From the NCBI GenBank assembly GCA_964417725.1, contig CAYQIV010000003.1, positions 85,911 to 149,910 on the forward strand: a stretch of DNA of 64,000 bases. The letters run 5' to 3'. The position numbers were made by a program, and so were the translations under genes. Origin of the DNA: SHZI01 sp964417725 (lineage in GTDB: Bacteria > Pseudomonadota > Gammaproteobacteria > Steroidobacterales > GCA-2729495). This document shows positions 52,101 to 59,876 of the stretch, one piece after another (within the stretch, counting starts at the first letter, position 1; the number at the start of each line of letters is the position of its first letter). The notes below the pieces were generated by a model. The model had not been told where the DNA came from, did no database searches, and was given only the letters and a program-made list of their open reading frames with translations.

Positions 52101-53650
52101 GACCGGCGCCCTGCGCCGTGCCAGGGCAGCCAGGTCATGCAACGGTCATCGGGATGCGTGACGTCACCCGGTCGGACGATGCCCGCATGCGCGCACCGCG
52201 CGACGATGAATTCCACGAGAGCCCTTCTGGCCTCGTCCGGTGTCGAAACAAACGGCGTGCTGACGGCCACGATGAAAGCCTGCATCCCGCCCTTGCGGAA
52301 CAACGCGCGCAGTTCGCGCCACTTGGCTGCGAGCGGATTGCTCGTCGCCTCGCCATCCACCACGTACCACCACCAGACGACACGCCCCGCCCCCGTCACT
52401 GACCGCAACACGACTTCGTCTGGAACGGCCGCGGCCTGCCACGGCCCGCCACCAATCCGCCCATTCACCACCACCCGCCAGCGCGCGGCGTCGTACATGG
52501 TATGCAGGCTGCTGACGAGTTCGCTGCCCGGGCGCCGTGCACCATAGGCCGCAAGGTGAACATCGACGGAAACACCTTGCATATCTGAATGATACGCATA
52601 CGCCTGCTCGACGACGGCACCAATGAATTGCGGACGCCAGAGTGGCGTCGCCGGCCGTGGACCTTGCCATCCCGGGATGGAAACCGCAGGCGCCGGCAAT
52701 GGCATCGCATCCTGTTGGGCAGCGCGAACTTTCGCCGGAATCCCCGCCGACAACATGCACAAGCCGGTCACGACACAGGCCGCGACAATCGGCGGACCAT
52801 ACCGCGTGTCCCGCACAGCGCCCGATTCGGCAACCGGCGCAGCCGTCGCCGCGTCGGCCTCGGCAAAACGCGCACCCGCGGCAAATACAACGATGAGGAC
52901 GACCGCGAAATACACGGTACCCCAGAACACATGATCGAAGTCCAGCGCGGTCGCGTGCATGAGCATCACGACACCATAGGCGCGGAACAGGTTCGCGACA
53001 ATCGATACCCCGACCGCCAGCACGACGAAGACGAGTCTTCGCTGCCAGCTGCGGTAGACCAGCCATGCATATAGCAGGCTGGCCGCTATGGTCGCCATCA
53101 GAAAACGCACACCACTGCACGCGTCGATCACCTCGAAGTCGCCGACGGGCAGGCTGAAAAACAGGCCGTCCTGATGCACGGCGATTCCGTGCAGGCGCAC
53201 CGCAAAGACGGCAAAATCCGCCGTCATGGACATCAGTGGCTGGATCAGCACTTCACTGACATGCACGGCGAGAAACAGGTAGGCGAGCGGGAAGGCGGCA
53301 CGGCATGCGAATTCTGTGCCCATTACTGTCCACACAGTCAACGCGACCAACGCCACGGCCAGAAGATGGTGAATTACCGCAATATCAAGCATCACGGCAA
53401 GCGTCCACGCGATCAGCGCACATGCCAACAGCAACAGCGCGGCAAGTGAAGGTCGTGCCGGAATCTGCACCAGCGCATGCCGGTCACGCCACAACAACCA
53501 GCATGCGGCCGGGACGACGAGATACCCATAGCTGTAATTGGCGGACGTGCTCCACTGGGCGAAAATGCCGTGAAAACTCTCGCGAAGCGCCACGACCAGC
53601 CCGGTGACGGCCACCAGCGCCACCGGCCATGTCGGCCACGTCCGGGCCAT
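52097..53650 (-). CDS. xrtA: Exosortase A with fused C-terminal EpsI domain
   Basis: Polytopic transpeptidase-like enzyme that processes PEP-CTERM proteins. 517 residues from the ATG at 53650 (a GTG one codon earlier is possible). Eight or so membrane helices in the first 280 residues carry the catalytic set: Cys about 178 (FEVIDACSGVRFL), Arg about 223 (NLFRAYGVVM) and His about 240 (LDFDHVFWGTVYF). From about 285 a periplasmic EpsI (DUF3485) domain follows (SIPGWQGPRPATPLWRPQFI, VVWWWYVVDGEATSNPLAAK). Overlaps luxR by one to four bases and gntR by four. A PEP-CTERM substrate lies 5 kb away; no exopolysaccharide genes are adjacent. Confidence 0.92.
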   Translation of the reverse strand: MARTWPTWPVALVAVTGLVVALRESFHGIFAQWSTSANYSYGYLVVPAACWLLWRDRHALVQIPARPSLAALLLLACALIAWTLAVMLDIAVIHHLLAVALVALTVWTVMGTEFACRAAFPLAYLFLAVHVSEVLIQPLMSMTADFAVFAVRLHGIAVHQDGLFFSLPVGDFEVIDACSGVRFLMATIAASLLYAWLVYRSWQRRLVFVVLAVGVSIVANLFRAYGVVMLMHATALDFDHVFWGTVYFAVVLIVVFAAGARFAEADAATAAPVAESGAVRDTRYGPPIVAACVVTGLCMLSAGIPAKVRAAQQDAMPLPAPAVSIPGWQGPRPATPLWRPQFIGAVVEQAYAYHSDMQGVSVDVHLAAYGARRPGSELVSSLHTMYDAARWRVVVNGRIGGGPWQAAAVPDEVVLRSVTGAGRVVWWWYVVDGEATSNPLAAKWRELRALFRKGGMQAFIVAVSTPFVSTPDEARRALVEFIVARCAHAGIVRPGDVTHPDDRCMTWLPWHGAGRRS

Positions 53651-54321
53651 CACGTTCGCCCGGACCCTGGTATCGTGGACTGGAACGCCAGCTGGTGGAC
53701 CCTGTTGACGATGGCGGTGCGAGTCGTGACGCCCAGCTTGGCACGGATCGACTTGAGATGCCCCCGCACGGTCGCCACGCTCAGGCCGACGGAGATTGCC
53801 ACGGCCTTGTCGCTGCCGCCCGACATCATTTCCCGCAGCACATCGATTTCACGTCGGGAAAGATGGAACGCTTCCCTGACCCGGTCGACATCGAGCACGT
53901 CCGCAACCCCGCCGACGATCCTCTCGACGAGGACCGTATAGGTGTTCGGCGCCGAATTGCACATCGGTGCGTGGAGAGGGAAAAGACGCAACCCGTAGAA
54001 ATTTCCAGATACCATCACCAGGGCACAGCGCTGACCCGGCTGATCGATGACCAGGCGACGGATCACGTCACCGGCAATGAAACGCCCCTCGAACAGCTCC
54101 CGCGTGCTGGCGACGGCGTGCATGCACAGATCTTCGTCAGCGGCACCGGCCTGATTACCCAGCGACGAGTAAAGCAGGTCGCCGCGGTCATCGATGACCA
54201 ACACCAGCGGCGGGGCGCGCTGGCGCAGGATTTCCGCCAACTGCTGGTCAAGGCTGTCGCCGGCCGGCCGGGGTAGCCGCGATCCCGATCGTCGGTTGGC
54301 TGTGTTTGGCCCTTGCACCAC
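53650..54321 (-). CDS. LuxR-type transcriptional regulator of the exosortase locus
   Basis: 223 residues (GTG start at 54321). N-terminal 150 residues contain a possible PAS-like sensor (LVLVIDDRGDLLYSSLG, ALVMVSGNFYGLRLFPL); the C-terminal 60 form a LuxR/FixJ helix-turn-helix (HLSRREIDVLREMMSGGSDK, VGLSVATVRGHLKSIRAKLG). No autoinducer-binding or receiver domain is recognised. First gene of the minus-strand trio and divergent from the prsT-like gene, so it is well placed to control both transcripts. Confidence 0.85.
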   Translation of the reverse strand: MVQGPNTANRRSGSRLPRPAGDSLDQQLAEILRQRAPPLVLVIDDRGDLLYSSLGNQAGAADEDLCMHAVASTRELFEGRFIAGDVIRRLVIDQPGQRCALVMVSGNFYGLRLFPLHAPMCNSAPNTYTVLVERIVGGVADVLDVDRVREAFHLSRREIDVLREMMSGGSDKAVAISVGLSVATVRGHLKSIRAKLGVTTRTAIVNRVHQLAFQSTIPGSGRT

Positions 54322-54521
54322 TGTATTGATTGCTTTTGTCGGAGCAGGCGGGCGTCAGGTTATCAGCCCGTGCGGCACGCGCACAACATTCCTGTTGCCA
54401 GTTGCCGATTCATCGCCGGCCGGTGCTCGAGGGCGCCGACACCTTCATCCCCTATATAATGGAACGCGCGATGAAACACGTCCGGATTGGCCTGACGGCT
54501 GGACATAACGGGGAAACATTC
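54322..54521 (+). promoter_or_regulatory. Divergent luxR / prsT control region with a TATAAT box
   Basis: A perfect TATAAT at 54455-54460 (within CTATATAATGG) lies 62 bases before the prsT-like start; no good -35 hexamer is found 16-18 bases upstream, so activation by a regulator such as the divergent LuxR protein is plausible. The reading frame of prsT is open through this region, but the lipoprotein signal begins only at 54522. Confidence 0.4.
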
Positions 54522-57191
54522 ATGTTTTCGATCCCGGATAGGCACCGGCGCCAGGCGTCCGCCATTGCGTCTCTCGTGATGCTGGCGGCCCTCGGTGCCT
54601 GCAGCCCCCCTCCGGTGGAGGAATCCCTTGCCGAGAGTCGCACCGCGATGGCCCGTGGTGATTACCGCACGGCCGAGATTCACCTGCGCAACGTGCTTCA
54701 GCAGGTGCCCGAGGATATCGAAGCGACCCTTCTGCTGGCCGAGAACTCACTGCACCTCGGCAAGGCAGAGGCGGCGGAAGGCGGGCTGCGCCGGGCTGCC
54801 TTGCTCGGTGCACCGGAGCAGGTCATCCGGCCCGTGCGGGCCGCGACTCTCGCTGCGCTCGGTCGTTGCCAGGAGGCGCTGAACCATACCGACACGGCCG
54901 ACGTGGCGACCGAAGAGATACGGATGCGTCTGCTGATGATCCGTGCCGGTTGCCACGCCGAAATCGGCGCCTTCGATGAAGCGGAAATGACGTATCAGGA
55001 AGCGCGTCATGTCGCACCCCGGGACCCGGACCTCATGACCGGATTGGCCGAACTGGAACTACGGCGCAACCAGCCCGAGACCGCCGACCGCTGGATAAAC
55101 GATGCCCTGTCGGCCAGGCCTGATCATGTGCCGGCGCTGATGCTGGCCGGACAGCGACAGGCGGCACGTCTCGAGTTGGCTGCCGCAGAAGCCACTTTCA
55201 CTCGAGTGGCAGCGCTGACGGCGCAGCACGGTTCCGGGCGCGGGCAACTCGTCGCACTGAGCCAGCTGGCCGATGTCCAGCTGCAGCAAAGCCATCCGGA
55301 TGATGCGGCGAAGACCATCGCCACGCTGACAAGAATGGCTCCCGAGGCGCTTGATGTCATGTTTCTGCGGGCACGGCATGCGGCGGCGACCGGCCAGCGC
55401 AAGGACGCCATCGGCCTGCTGCAGACGCTGCTGGCAGGGGGCAAGGAGCACGCCGGCGGACAGCGACTTCTCGGGCTCCTCAGCGCCGAGGAAGGCAACC
55501 TTGAAGTGGCTGAAATGTATCTTGCGCCCGTACTGGCCAAAGCACCCGACGACCGACAGGTACGACAGGTTCTCGACCAGATCCGCCTGCAACGCAACGG
55601 CGCCGCTGAGGCATTACGCCTGCTGGACGGCACCAGGCCCGGAACAGGCGAACTCAGCGAAAATGCGCTGATCGCCGCGGCCACCGCGAGCCTGCGCAAT
55701 AATCGCAGCGACATGGCCTTGCTTTACTTTGACCGGGGTGCCGGAGCATTTCCCGACGACCCGCGCTTCATCGGCGGCATGGCATCGACGTTGTTGGCCC
55801 GTGGTGATCACGATGGCGCCATCACCACGATTGAGTCACCGCCCGGCAGAGATATTCCGGAGCCGACCCGCACGGTATTGCTGTCAATAGCCCATGCCGG
55901 ACGCGGCGATTCGGCGCGCGCGCTGGATCTGGCACGGGCACTGGTGGCTGCACAACCCGACGCTGCATGGGCCCACAACCTGCTGGGCAGTCACCAGCGC
56001 AATGTCGGCAACGTGACGCAGGCCCGCGAAGCGTTCGAAGCGGCACTGGCAATTGCACCGGATGACATCCACGCCCTGCGCCAGCTCGCAAGCCTCGACC
56101 AGTCCCTCGGCCAGCACTCGCGGGCTTTCGCTCGTCTGGAACGCATTCTGGCCATCGATCCCGGTGACGACGATGCCTTGAGGCGCCTGGTATTCCTGCA
56201 TCTCGGCTACGGCAATACCCTCACAGCAAAGCGACTCCTGGCCGTCGCCCCCGACAACGCCACTGCCCGTGAGCTTGGCGCCGAAGTGGCGCTCGCGGAA
56301 GGCCGCAACGAGGAGGCTGCCGCACTTGCGATCGCTCTGCGCACCTCCAGTCCGCGCAACCCGCGCCTGCATGACCTGTATGGACGTTGCCGGTTGGCAA
56401 CGGGGGACGCGGACAAGGCCATCAGCGCTTTCGAAAGCGCCCAGCGCCTGGCACCGTCGATTGCCACCTATCCGATCCACCTCGCGCACGCCTATCTCGC
56501 CGATGGCAACGGAGAGGCAGCTGCACTGGCGATCGCCCGGGCAAGGCGCATCGATGCCGCCCACCCGGCACTCGCCGAGCTGGAGTTCAGCGTGGCCATG
56601 ACGACCGGCGACCTGACAGCTGCCGAAGACCACTTGCAGCGCTGGATGGAATCAGCACCGGACGATCACAGGGCACTTTATGCACAGGCAACGCTGGCCA
56701 CACGCCGCGGTCAACGCACGGCCGCAATGCACAGCCTTGAACGCATCATCGCGGCCTATCCGGATCATGTGCAGGCGTTGAACGACCTCGCCTGGTTGCA
56801 TGCCAGCGCCGGCGACGCGCGGCGCAGCCTGCCGCTTGCAGAACGCGCCCATGCGCTCGCAGGCGATGACCCGCGGATCATGGATACCCTGGGGTGGGCG
56901 CGGCTGCGCAGCGGCGACCCCGCGGGGGCCCTGCCCCCGCTGCAAGCGGCCGCGATGCGCCTCGGGGACAGCAGCCCCGAAGTGCATTACCACTATGCCC
57001 TGGCGCTGGTGGAGACCGGTGACCAGGCCGCTGCAGCACTCGCGCTCACCAGGGCGCTGGCCATGGATCGCCCGTTCCCGAGTCGCGAGGATGCCGAGAA
57101 AGCCCTTGCCAGGATTCAAGACCGCGCTCGACAAGCGCCCGGACCCGATGGTACTCAGCGCGACTCCAGTCGCTTGCGCAATGCCCGGTAG
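54522..57191 (+). CDS. prsT: PEP-CTERM system TPR-repeat lipoprotein, PrsT-like
   Basis: 889 residues from the ATG at 54522 with GGGGAA eight bases upstream. Signal peptide with lipobox (SLVMLAALGAC, Cys near 27), then about twenty TPR repeats covering the rest (for example MARGDYRTAEIHLRNVLQQV, DIHALRQLASLDQSLGQHSR, LYGRCRLATGDADKAISAFE, VHYHYALALVETGDQAAAAL). This length and architecture match the PEP-CTERM/exosortase-associated TPR lipoprotein PrsT, thought to sit in the periplasm facing the export or polysaccharide machinery. Its last 37 bases overlap the convergent TPR gene. Confidence 0.88.
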   Translation: MFSIPDRHRRQASAIASLVMLAALGACSPPPVEESLAESRTAMARGDYRTAEIHLRNVLQQVPEDIEATLLLAENSLHLGKAEAAEGGLRRAALLGAPEQVIRPVRAATLAALGRCQEALNHTDTADVATEEIRMRLLMIRAGCHAEIGAFDEAEMTYQEARHVAPRDPDLMTGLAELELRRNQPETADRWINDALSARPDHVPALMLAGQRQAARLELAAAEATFTRVAALTAQHGSGRGQLVALSQLADVQLQQSHPDDAAKTIATLTRMAPEALDVMFLRARHAAATGQRKDAIGLLQTLLAGGKEHAGGQRLLGLLSAEEGNLEVAEMYLAPVLAKAPDDRQVRQVLDQIRLQRNGAAEALRLLDGTRPGTGELSENALIAAATASLRNNRSDMALLYFDRGAGAFPDDPRFIGGMASTLLARGDHDGAITTIESPPGRDIPEPTRTVLLSIAHAGRGDSARALDLARALVAAQPDAAWAHNLLGSHQRNVGNVTQAREAFEAALAIAPDDIHALRQLASLDQSLGQHSRAFARLERILAIDPGDDDALRRLVFLHLGYGNTLTAKRLLAVAPDNATARELGAEVALAEGRNEEAAALAIALRTSSPRNPRLHDLYGRCRLATGDADKAISAFESAQRLAPSIATYPIHLAHAYLADGNGEAAALAIARARRIDAAHPALAELEFSVAMTTGDLTAAEDHLQRWMESAPDDHRALYAQATLATRRGQRTAAMHSLERIIAAYPDHVQALNDLAWLHASAGDARRSLPLAERAHALAGDDPRIMDTLGWARLRSGDPAGALPPLQAAAMRLGDSSPEVHYHYALALVETGDQAAAALALTRALAMDRPFPSREDAEKALARIQDRARQAPGPDGTQRDSSRLRNAR

Positions 57192-58519
57192 TCTGCGGTA
57201 TCCCTGATACCCGGGTCACGCTCCACCGCTCCGTCCAGCATCGCCGAAGACTGGGCCATGGCCCCTTGACCGGCCAGGGTCAGTGCGAGATGCAGGCGAA
57301 CCAGGGCATTGTCCGTATCGATATCCAGCGCCCGGCGATATGCAGCCACGGCTGCATCGTACTCGCCCCGAACATGGTGCACCCATCCCAGCGTGTCATG
57401 CGCGTTCGCATCGCCGGGCAGTAGCTCCACTGCCTTGCGTGCCCATTCCAGGGCGCGGTCAGTATCCTTCACGGCACCTGATGCCAGCCACGCCAGATTG
57501 TTGTAGGCCACAGCCAGGTCCGGGGCAAGCTCGACCGCCCGGAGGTAAGCGTTGCGTGCAGCGGAAGGGTTTCCGACCTGCTGATAGGCCATGCCGAGCC
57601 GCAACTGGATCTCTGCATTTCGCGGCTCATCATCGACCGCCGCAAGGTATTCATCGATCGCAGCCGGCACGTTGCCGGCGGCCTGCAACACTTCCGCGCG
57701 ACCGACGTGCGCTGCCGCCAGCCGGGGCTGGCGACGCAACGCCTCGCCATAAGCCACCAGCGCGGGGCGTTCATCGCCCATCTCACGGTGCACGGCCGCC
57801 TCTGCCATTGCCGGCAGGGGATTCGCTGGCTGCAGATCGCCCGCCTTGCGCAACATCGCAACGGCGTCGCCATTGCGCCCCAATCTGGCCATTGCCTGAC
57901 CCAGGCCATAAAACGCACCGGCATGCGCTGGCTCGATGTCGATCGCCGCCTGGTAATGCTCTACAGCCTGGGCAGGATCCCTGCCAGTGCTCATGTAGAG
58001 ATCGGCGAGCGCGACATGGGCACTGACCAGTGCCGGCTCGGCTGCAATGGCCGATCGCAGCACTTCGGCGGCACCGGTATCGTCCCCCTCAAGGTACAGC
58101 AACCGCCCGTGCGACTCCCTGACATACGGGTTGGCGGAATCGAGCACCAGTGCCTGGTTGATTCGCACCCGGGCGGCTGCCGGATCATTCCGGCGAAAAT
58201 CGATCTCGGCCAGTCCCAGCAACGACGCGACAAAAGCCGGGTCGGCCTGCAGACTCGCGGAAAAGTTCCTGCCAGCCTCGTCCAGCCGACCGGCAACCAG
58301 ATTTTCCAGCCCCTTCCGGTAATGGCCCAATGCTGTCCGCGAGCGCCCCGCCTCGGTACCCGCCTCAAACGCAGGCAAGGTGCCCTGGGGAAAGTCGAAG
58401 GGCAGCGCCAGGGACAATGCCGGCATCAGGACCGCCAGGACCGCCAGGACCGCCAGGAGCGCACGGTAACGCTTGGCGAAACCGGAAAGGACACGCAGGA
58501 ATTTCAATGACGGCAACAA
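57155..58519 (-). CDS. TPR-repeat protein with N-terminal membrane anchor or signal
   Basis: 454 residues from a TTG at 58519 (AAGGA upstream; no ATG or GTG nearby fits). An N-terminal hydrophobic segment (RALLAVLAVLAVLMPALSLA) is followed by ten to eleven TPR units (GRLDEAGRNFSASLQADPAF, AVEHYQAAIDIEPAHAGAFY, YDAAVAAYRRALDIDTDNAL). Probably periplasmic. Located downstream of the PEP-CTERM gene behind a strong terminator and convergent with prsT, so the exosortase locus has two TPR proteins. Function unknown. Confidence 0.82.
   Translation of the reverse strand: MLPSLKFLRVLSGFAKRYRALLAVLAVLAVLMPALSLALPFDFPQGTLPAFEAGTEAGRSRTALGHYRKGLENLVAGRLDEAGRNFSASLQADPAFVASLLGLAEIDFRRNDPAAARVRINQALVLDSANPYVRESHGRLLYLEGDDTGAAEVLRSAIAAEPALVSAHVALADLYMSTGRDPAQAVEHYQAAIDIEPAHAGAFYGLGQAMARLGRNGDAVAMLRKAGDLQPANPLPAMAEAAVHREMGDERPALVAYGEALRRQPRLAAAHVGRAEVLQAAGNVPAAIDEYLAAVDDEPRNAEIQLRLGMAYQQVGNPSAARNAYLRAVELAPDLAVAYNNLAWLASGAVKDTDRALEWARKAVELLPGDANAHDTLGWVHHVRGEYDAAVAAYRRALDIDTDNALVRLHLALTLAGQGAMAQSSAMLDGAVERDPGIRDTADYRALRKRLESR
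58431..58457. repeat. Nine-base tandem repeat (ACCGCCAGG)3 in the TPR protein signal sequence
   Basis: Three perfect copies; on the coding strand they give Ala-Val-Leu repeats in the hydrophobic core of the signal or anchor. Slippage would lengthen or shorten the hydrophobic core by three residues at a time without a frameshift. Confidence 0.85.
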
Positions 58520-58565
58520 AAAGAGGGGTTCCTTGGCTGCAACTCAACGCTCTGCAGGCCAGTAT

Positions 58566-58602
58566 AAAAAAAAAAGCGGCGCCCGGGCGGACGCCGCTTT
58601 TA
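58566..58602 (-). terminator. Strong intrinsic terminator after the PEP-CTERM gene
   Basis: On the minus strand, stem AGCGGCG (58598-58592) with its complement (58581-58575) is followed by a run of ten U (58575-58566). It lies 30 bases after the PEP-CTERM stop and separates that transcript from the following TPR gene, although some readthrough is possible. Confidence 0.88.
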
Positions 58603-58631
58603 TGTTTGAGTCAGAACCGCGATGGCCCGAA

Positions 58632-59717
58632 TCAGACGGCGACACCCTGCCGTTGACGGCGACGGATGAAGGTCACCCCGGCCATCGCCAGGCCCAGCAT
58701 CATCAAGCTGCCCGGCTCGGGAACCGTCACCGGCGGGGGCTCGACGGGCGTGCCACCGACACCGGAGAAACCGAAGATGTAGGTCCGCGGCGTACCGCCA
58801 GTGACGTCACTTTCATCCTGTCCAAAGGAATACAACTCGATCCCCTCAGCACCCACTGCGGCCCGCGCCAGCGTTTCGTTGGCCGCTGCACCGTAGAAGA
58901 TGCGGAAAACGTAGTCGGCTCCATCGGCCAGGGTGCCGAAATTGAAGCGGAAGTAGGCGCCGTGATCCCAAGTCGGGTTGTTGTCGATGAAATCGACGTT
59001 CAGCGTGGCGGGATCAATCGGGCTGGTGAAGCCCAGGGGATTGGCTGTGCTGAAGCCGTCGTCATGTGATGTTTCCAGCAGTGCCGTGGTTCCGGTACCG
59101 ACGATCGACACGGCCTCGGTGAACTCGGTCGGCGGAATATCCCAGTCCATGACCCGGACATAGCGCAGATCGGTGATGTCACCGCCCGTGGCATTGCTGA
59201 TCGTCACCGTGTTGACGAAAAGCTCACCCGGTGCATTGGTTGCCGCGCGATAGTCCTGGGTGACCGTCAGGCCCGGCAGGGACGTCAGCCTCACCGTGGA
59301 TGTCGCGTAGCTGCCGGTACCGGCAGCGGCATCAGTGGCAAAACCGACCGTCGAAAGGTTCACGACACCATCCACGGCCCGGTTGGCATAGCCGCTATAG
59401 GCGGTGGCACCGGACGTACCCGAAACGCCCCAGCCTTCGCACAGGCAGCCTGGCGCCGTGGCATCCTGCCATGAGCCGTCGTCGAACTTGGCCGCCACGC
59501 CAAAATAGGATGCGTTGGCCGTATAGACGGTACCGGTCGGGTCGAGCGTGTTCAGGTGCCCCTGGTCATTGACGCCCAGGGCAATGGTTCCGGTTGCCGC
59601 AGACCCGGTGTTGTAGATGACGGCCGCGGACCACGCCTGCCCGGCCAGCAGCCCGAGGGCCACTGCCGAAACCACCCGGCCCGAGACCAGAAGGCTGGAA
59701 TTCTTCCTGTTCTTCAT
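58632..59717 (-). CDS. PEP-CTERM sorting domain protein (exosortase substrate)
   Basis: 361 residues from the ATG at 59717. Signal peptide (SAVALGLLAGQAWSA), a beta-rich body of about 300 residues with Cys motif APGCLCEGWGVSG, and a C-terminal PEP-CTERM tail: TVPEPGSLMMLGLAMAGV then a basic cluster (IRRRQRQ). The tail has the PEP box, a transmembrane helix and arginines in that order, so it is a predicted substrate of the exosortase encoded at 52097-53650. Likely anchored or released at the cell surface; ligand unknown. A candidate sigma-54 promoter lies 95 bases upstream. Confidence 0.92.
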   Translation of the reverse strand: MKNRKNSSLLVSGRVVSAVALGLLAGQAWSAAVIYNTGSAATGTIALGVNDQGHLNTLDPTGTVYTANASYFGVAAKFDDGSWQDATAPGCLCEGWGVSGTSGATAYSGYANRAVDGVVNLSTVGFATDAAAGTGSYATSTVRLTSLPGLTVTQDYRAATNAPGELFVNTVTISNATGGDITDLRYVRVMDWDIPPTEFTEAVSIVGTGTTALLETSHDDGFSTANPLGFTSPIDPATLNVDFIDNNPTWDHGAYFRFNFGTLADGADYVFRIFYGAAANETLARAAVGAEGIELYSFGQDESDVTGGTPRTYIFGFSGVGGTPVEPPPVTVPEPGSLMMLGLAMAGVTFIRRRQRQGVAV

Positions 59718-59811
59718 GGTGTTAGATCCCCTCACGATTGACATTCACGTGCCCGCTCCGGCCGAGACCGCGATCTGGACTCTCTCTGAGGGGAACGTAC
59801 ACCTTCGGGAA

Positions 59812-59826
59812 GCAACGCAACATCCC
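59812..59826 (-). promoter_or_regulatory. Candidate sigma-54 promoter of the PEP-CTERM gene
   Basis: Reading the minus strand, GG of the -24 element and GC of the -12 element are exactly ten bases apart (GGGATGTTGCGTTGCT), with a good -12 (TTGCT); the CAC of the -24 consensus is not matched. Predicted transcript start about 80 bases before the ATG. Sigma-54 control with PrsK/PrsR is known for PEP-CTERM genes in some bacteria, but neither regulator is in this window. Confidence 0.4.
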
Positions 59827-59876
59827 CAAGATTGATGGGGTCTGGCGGGGGCTTGCCGTTGTTCATGCCGGCCACG

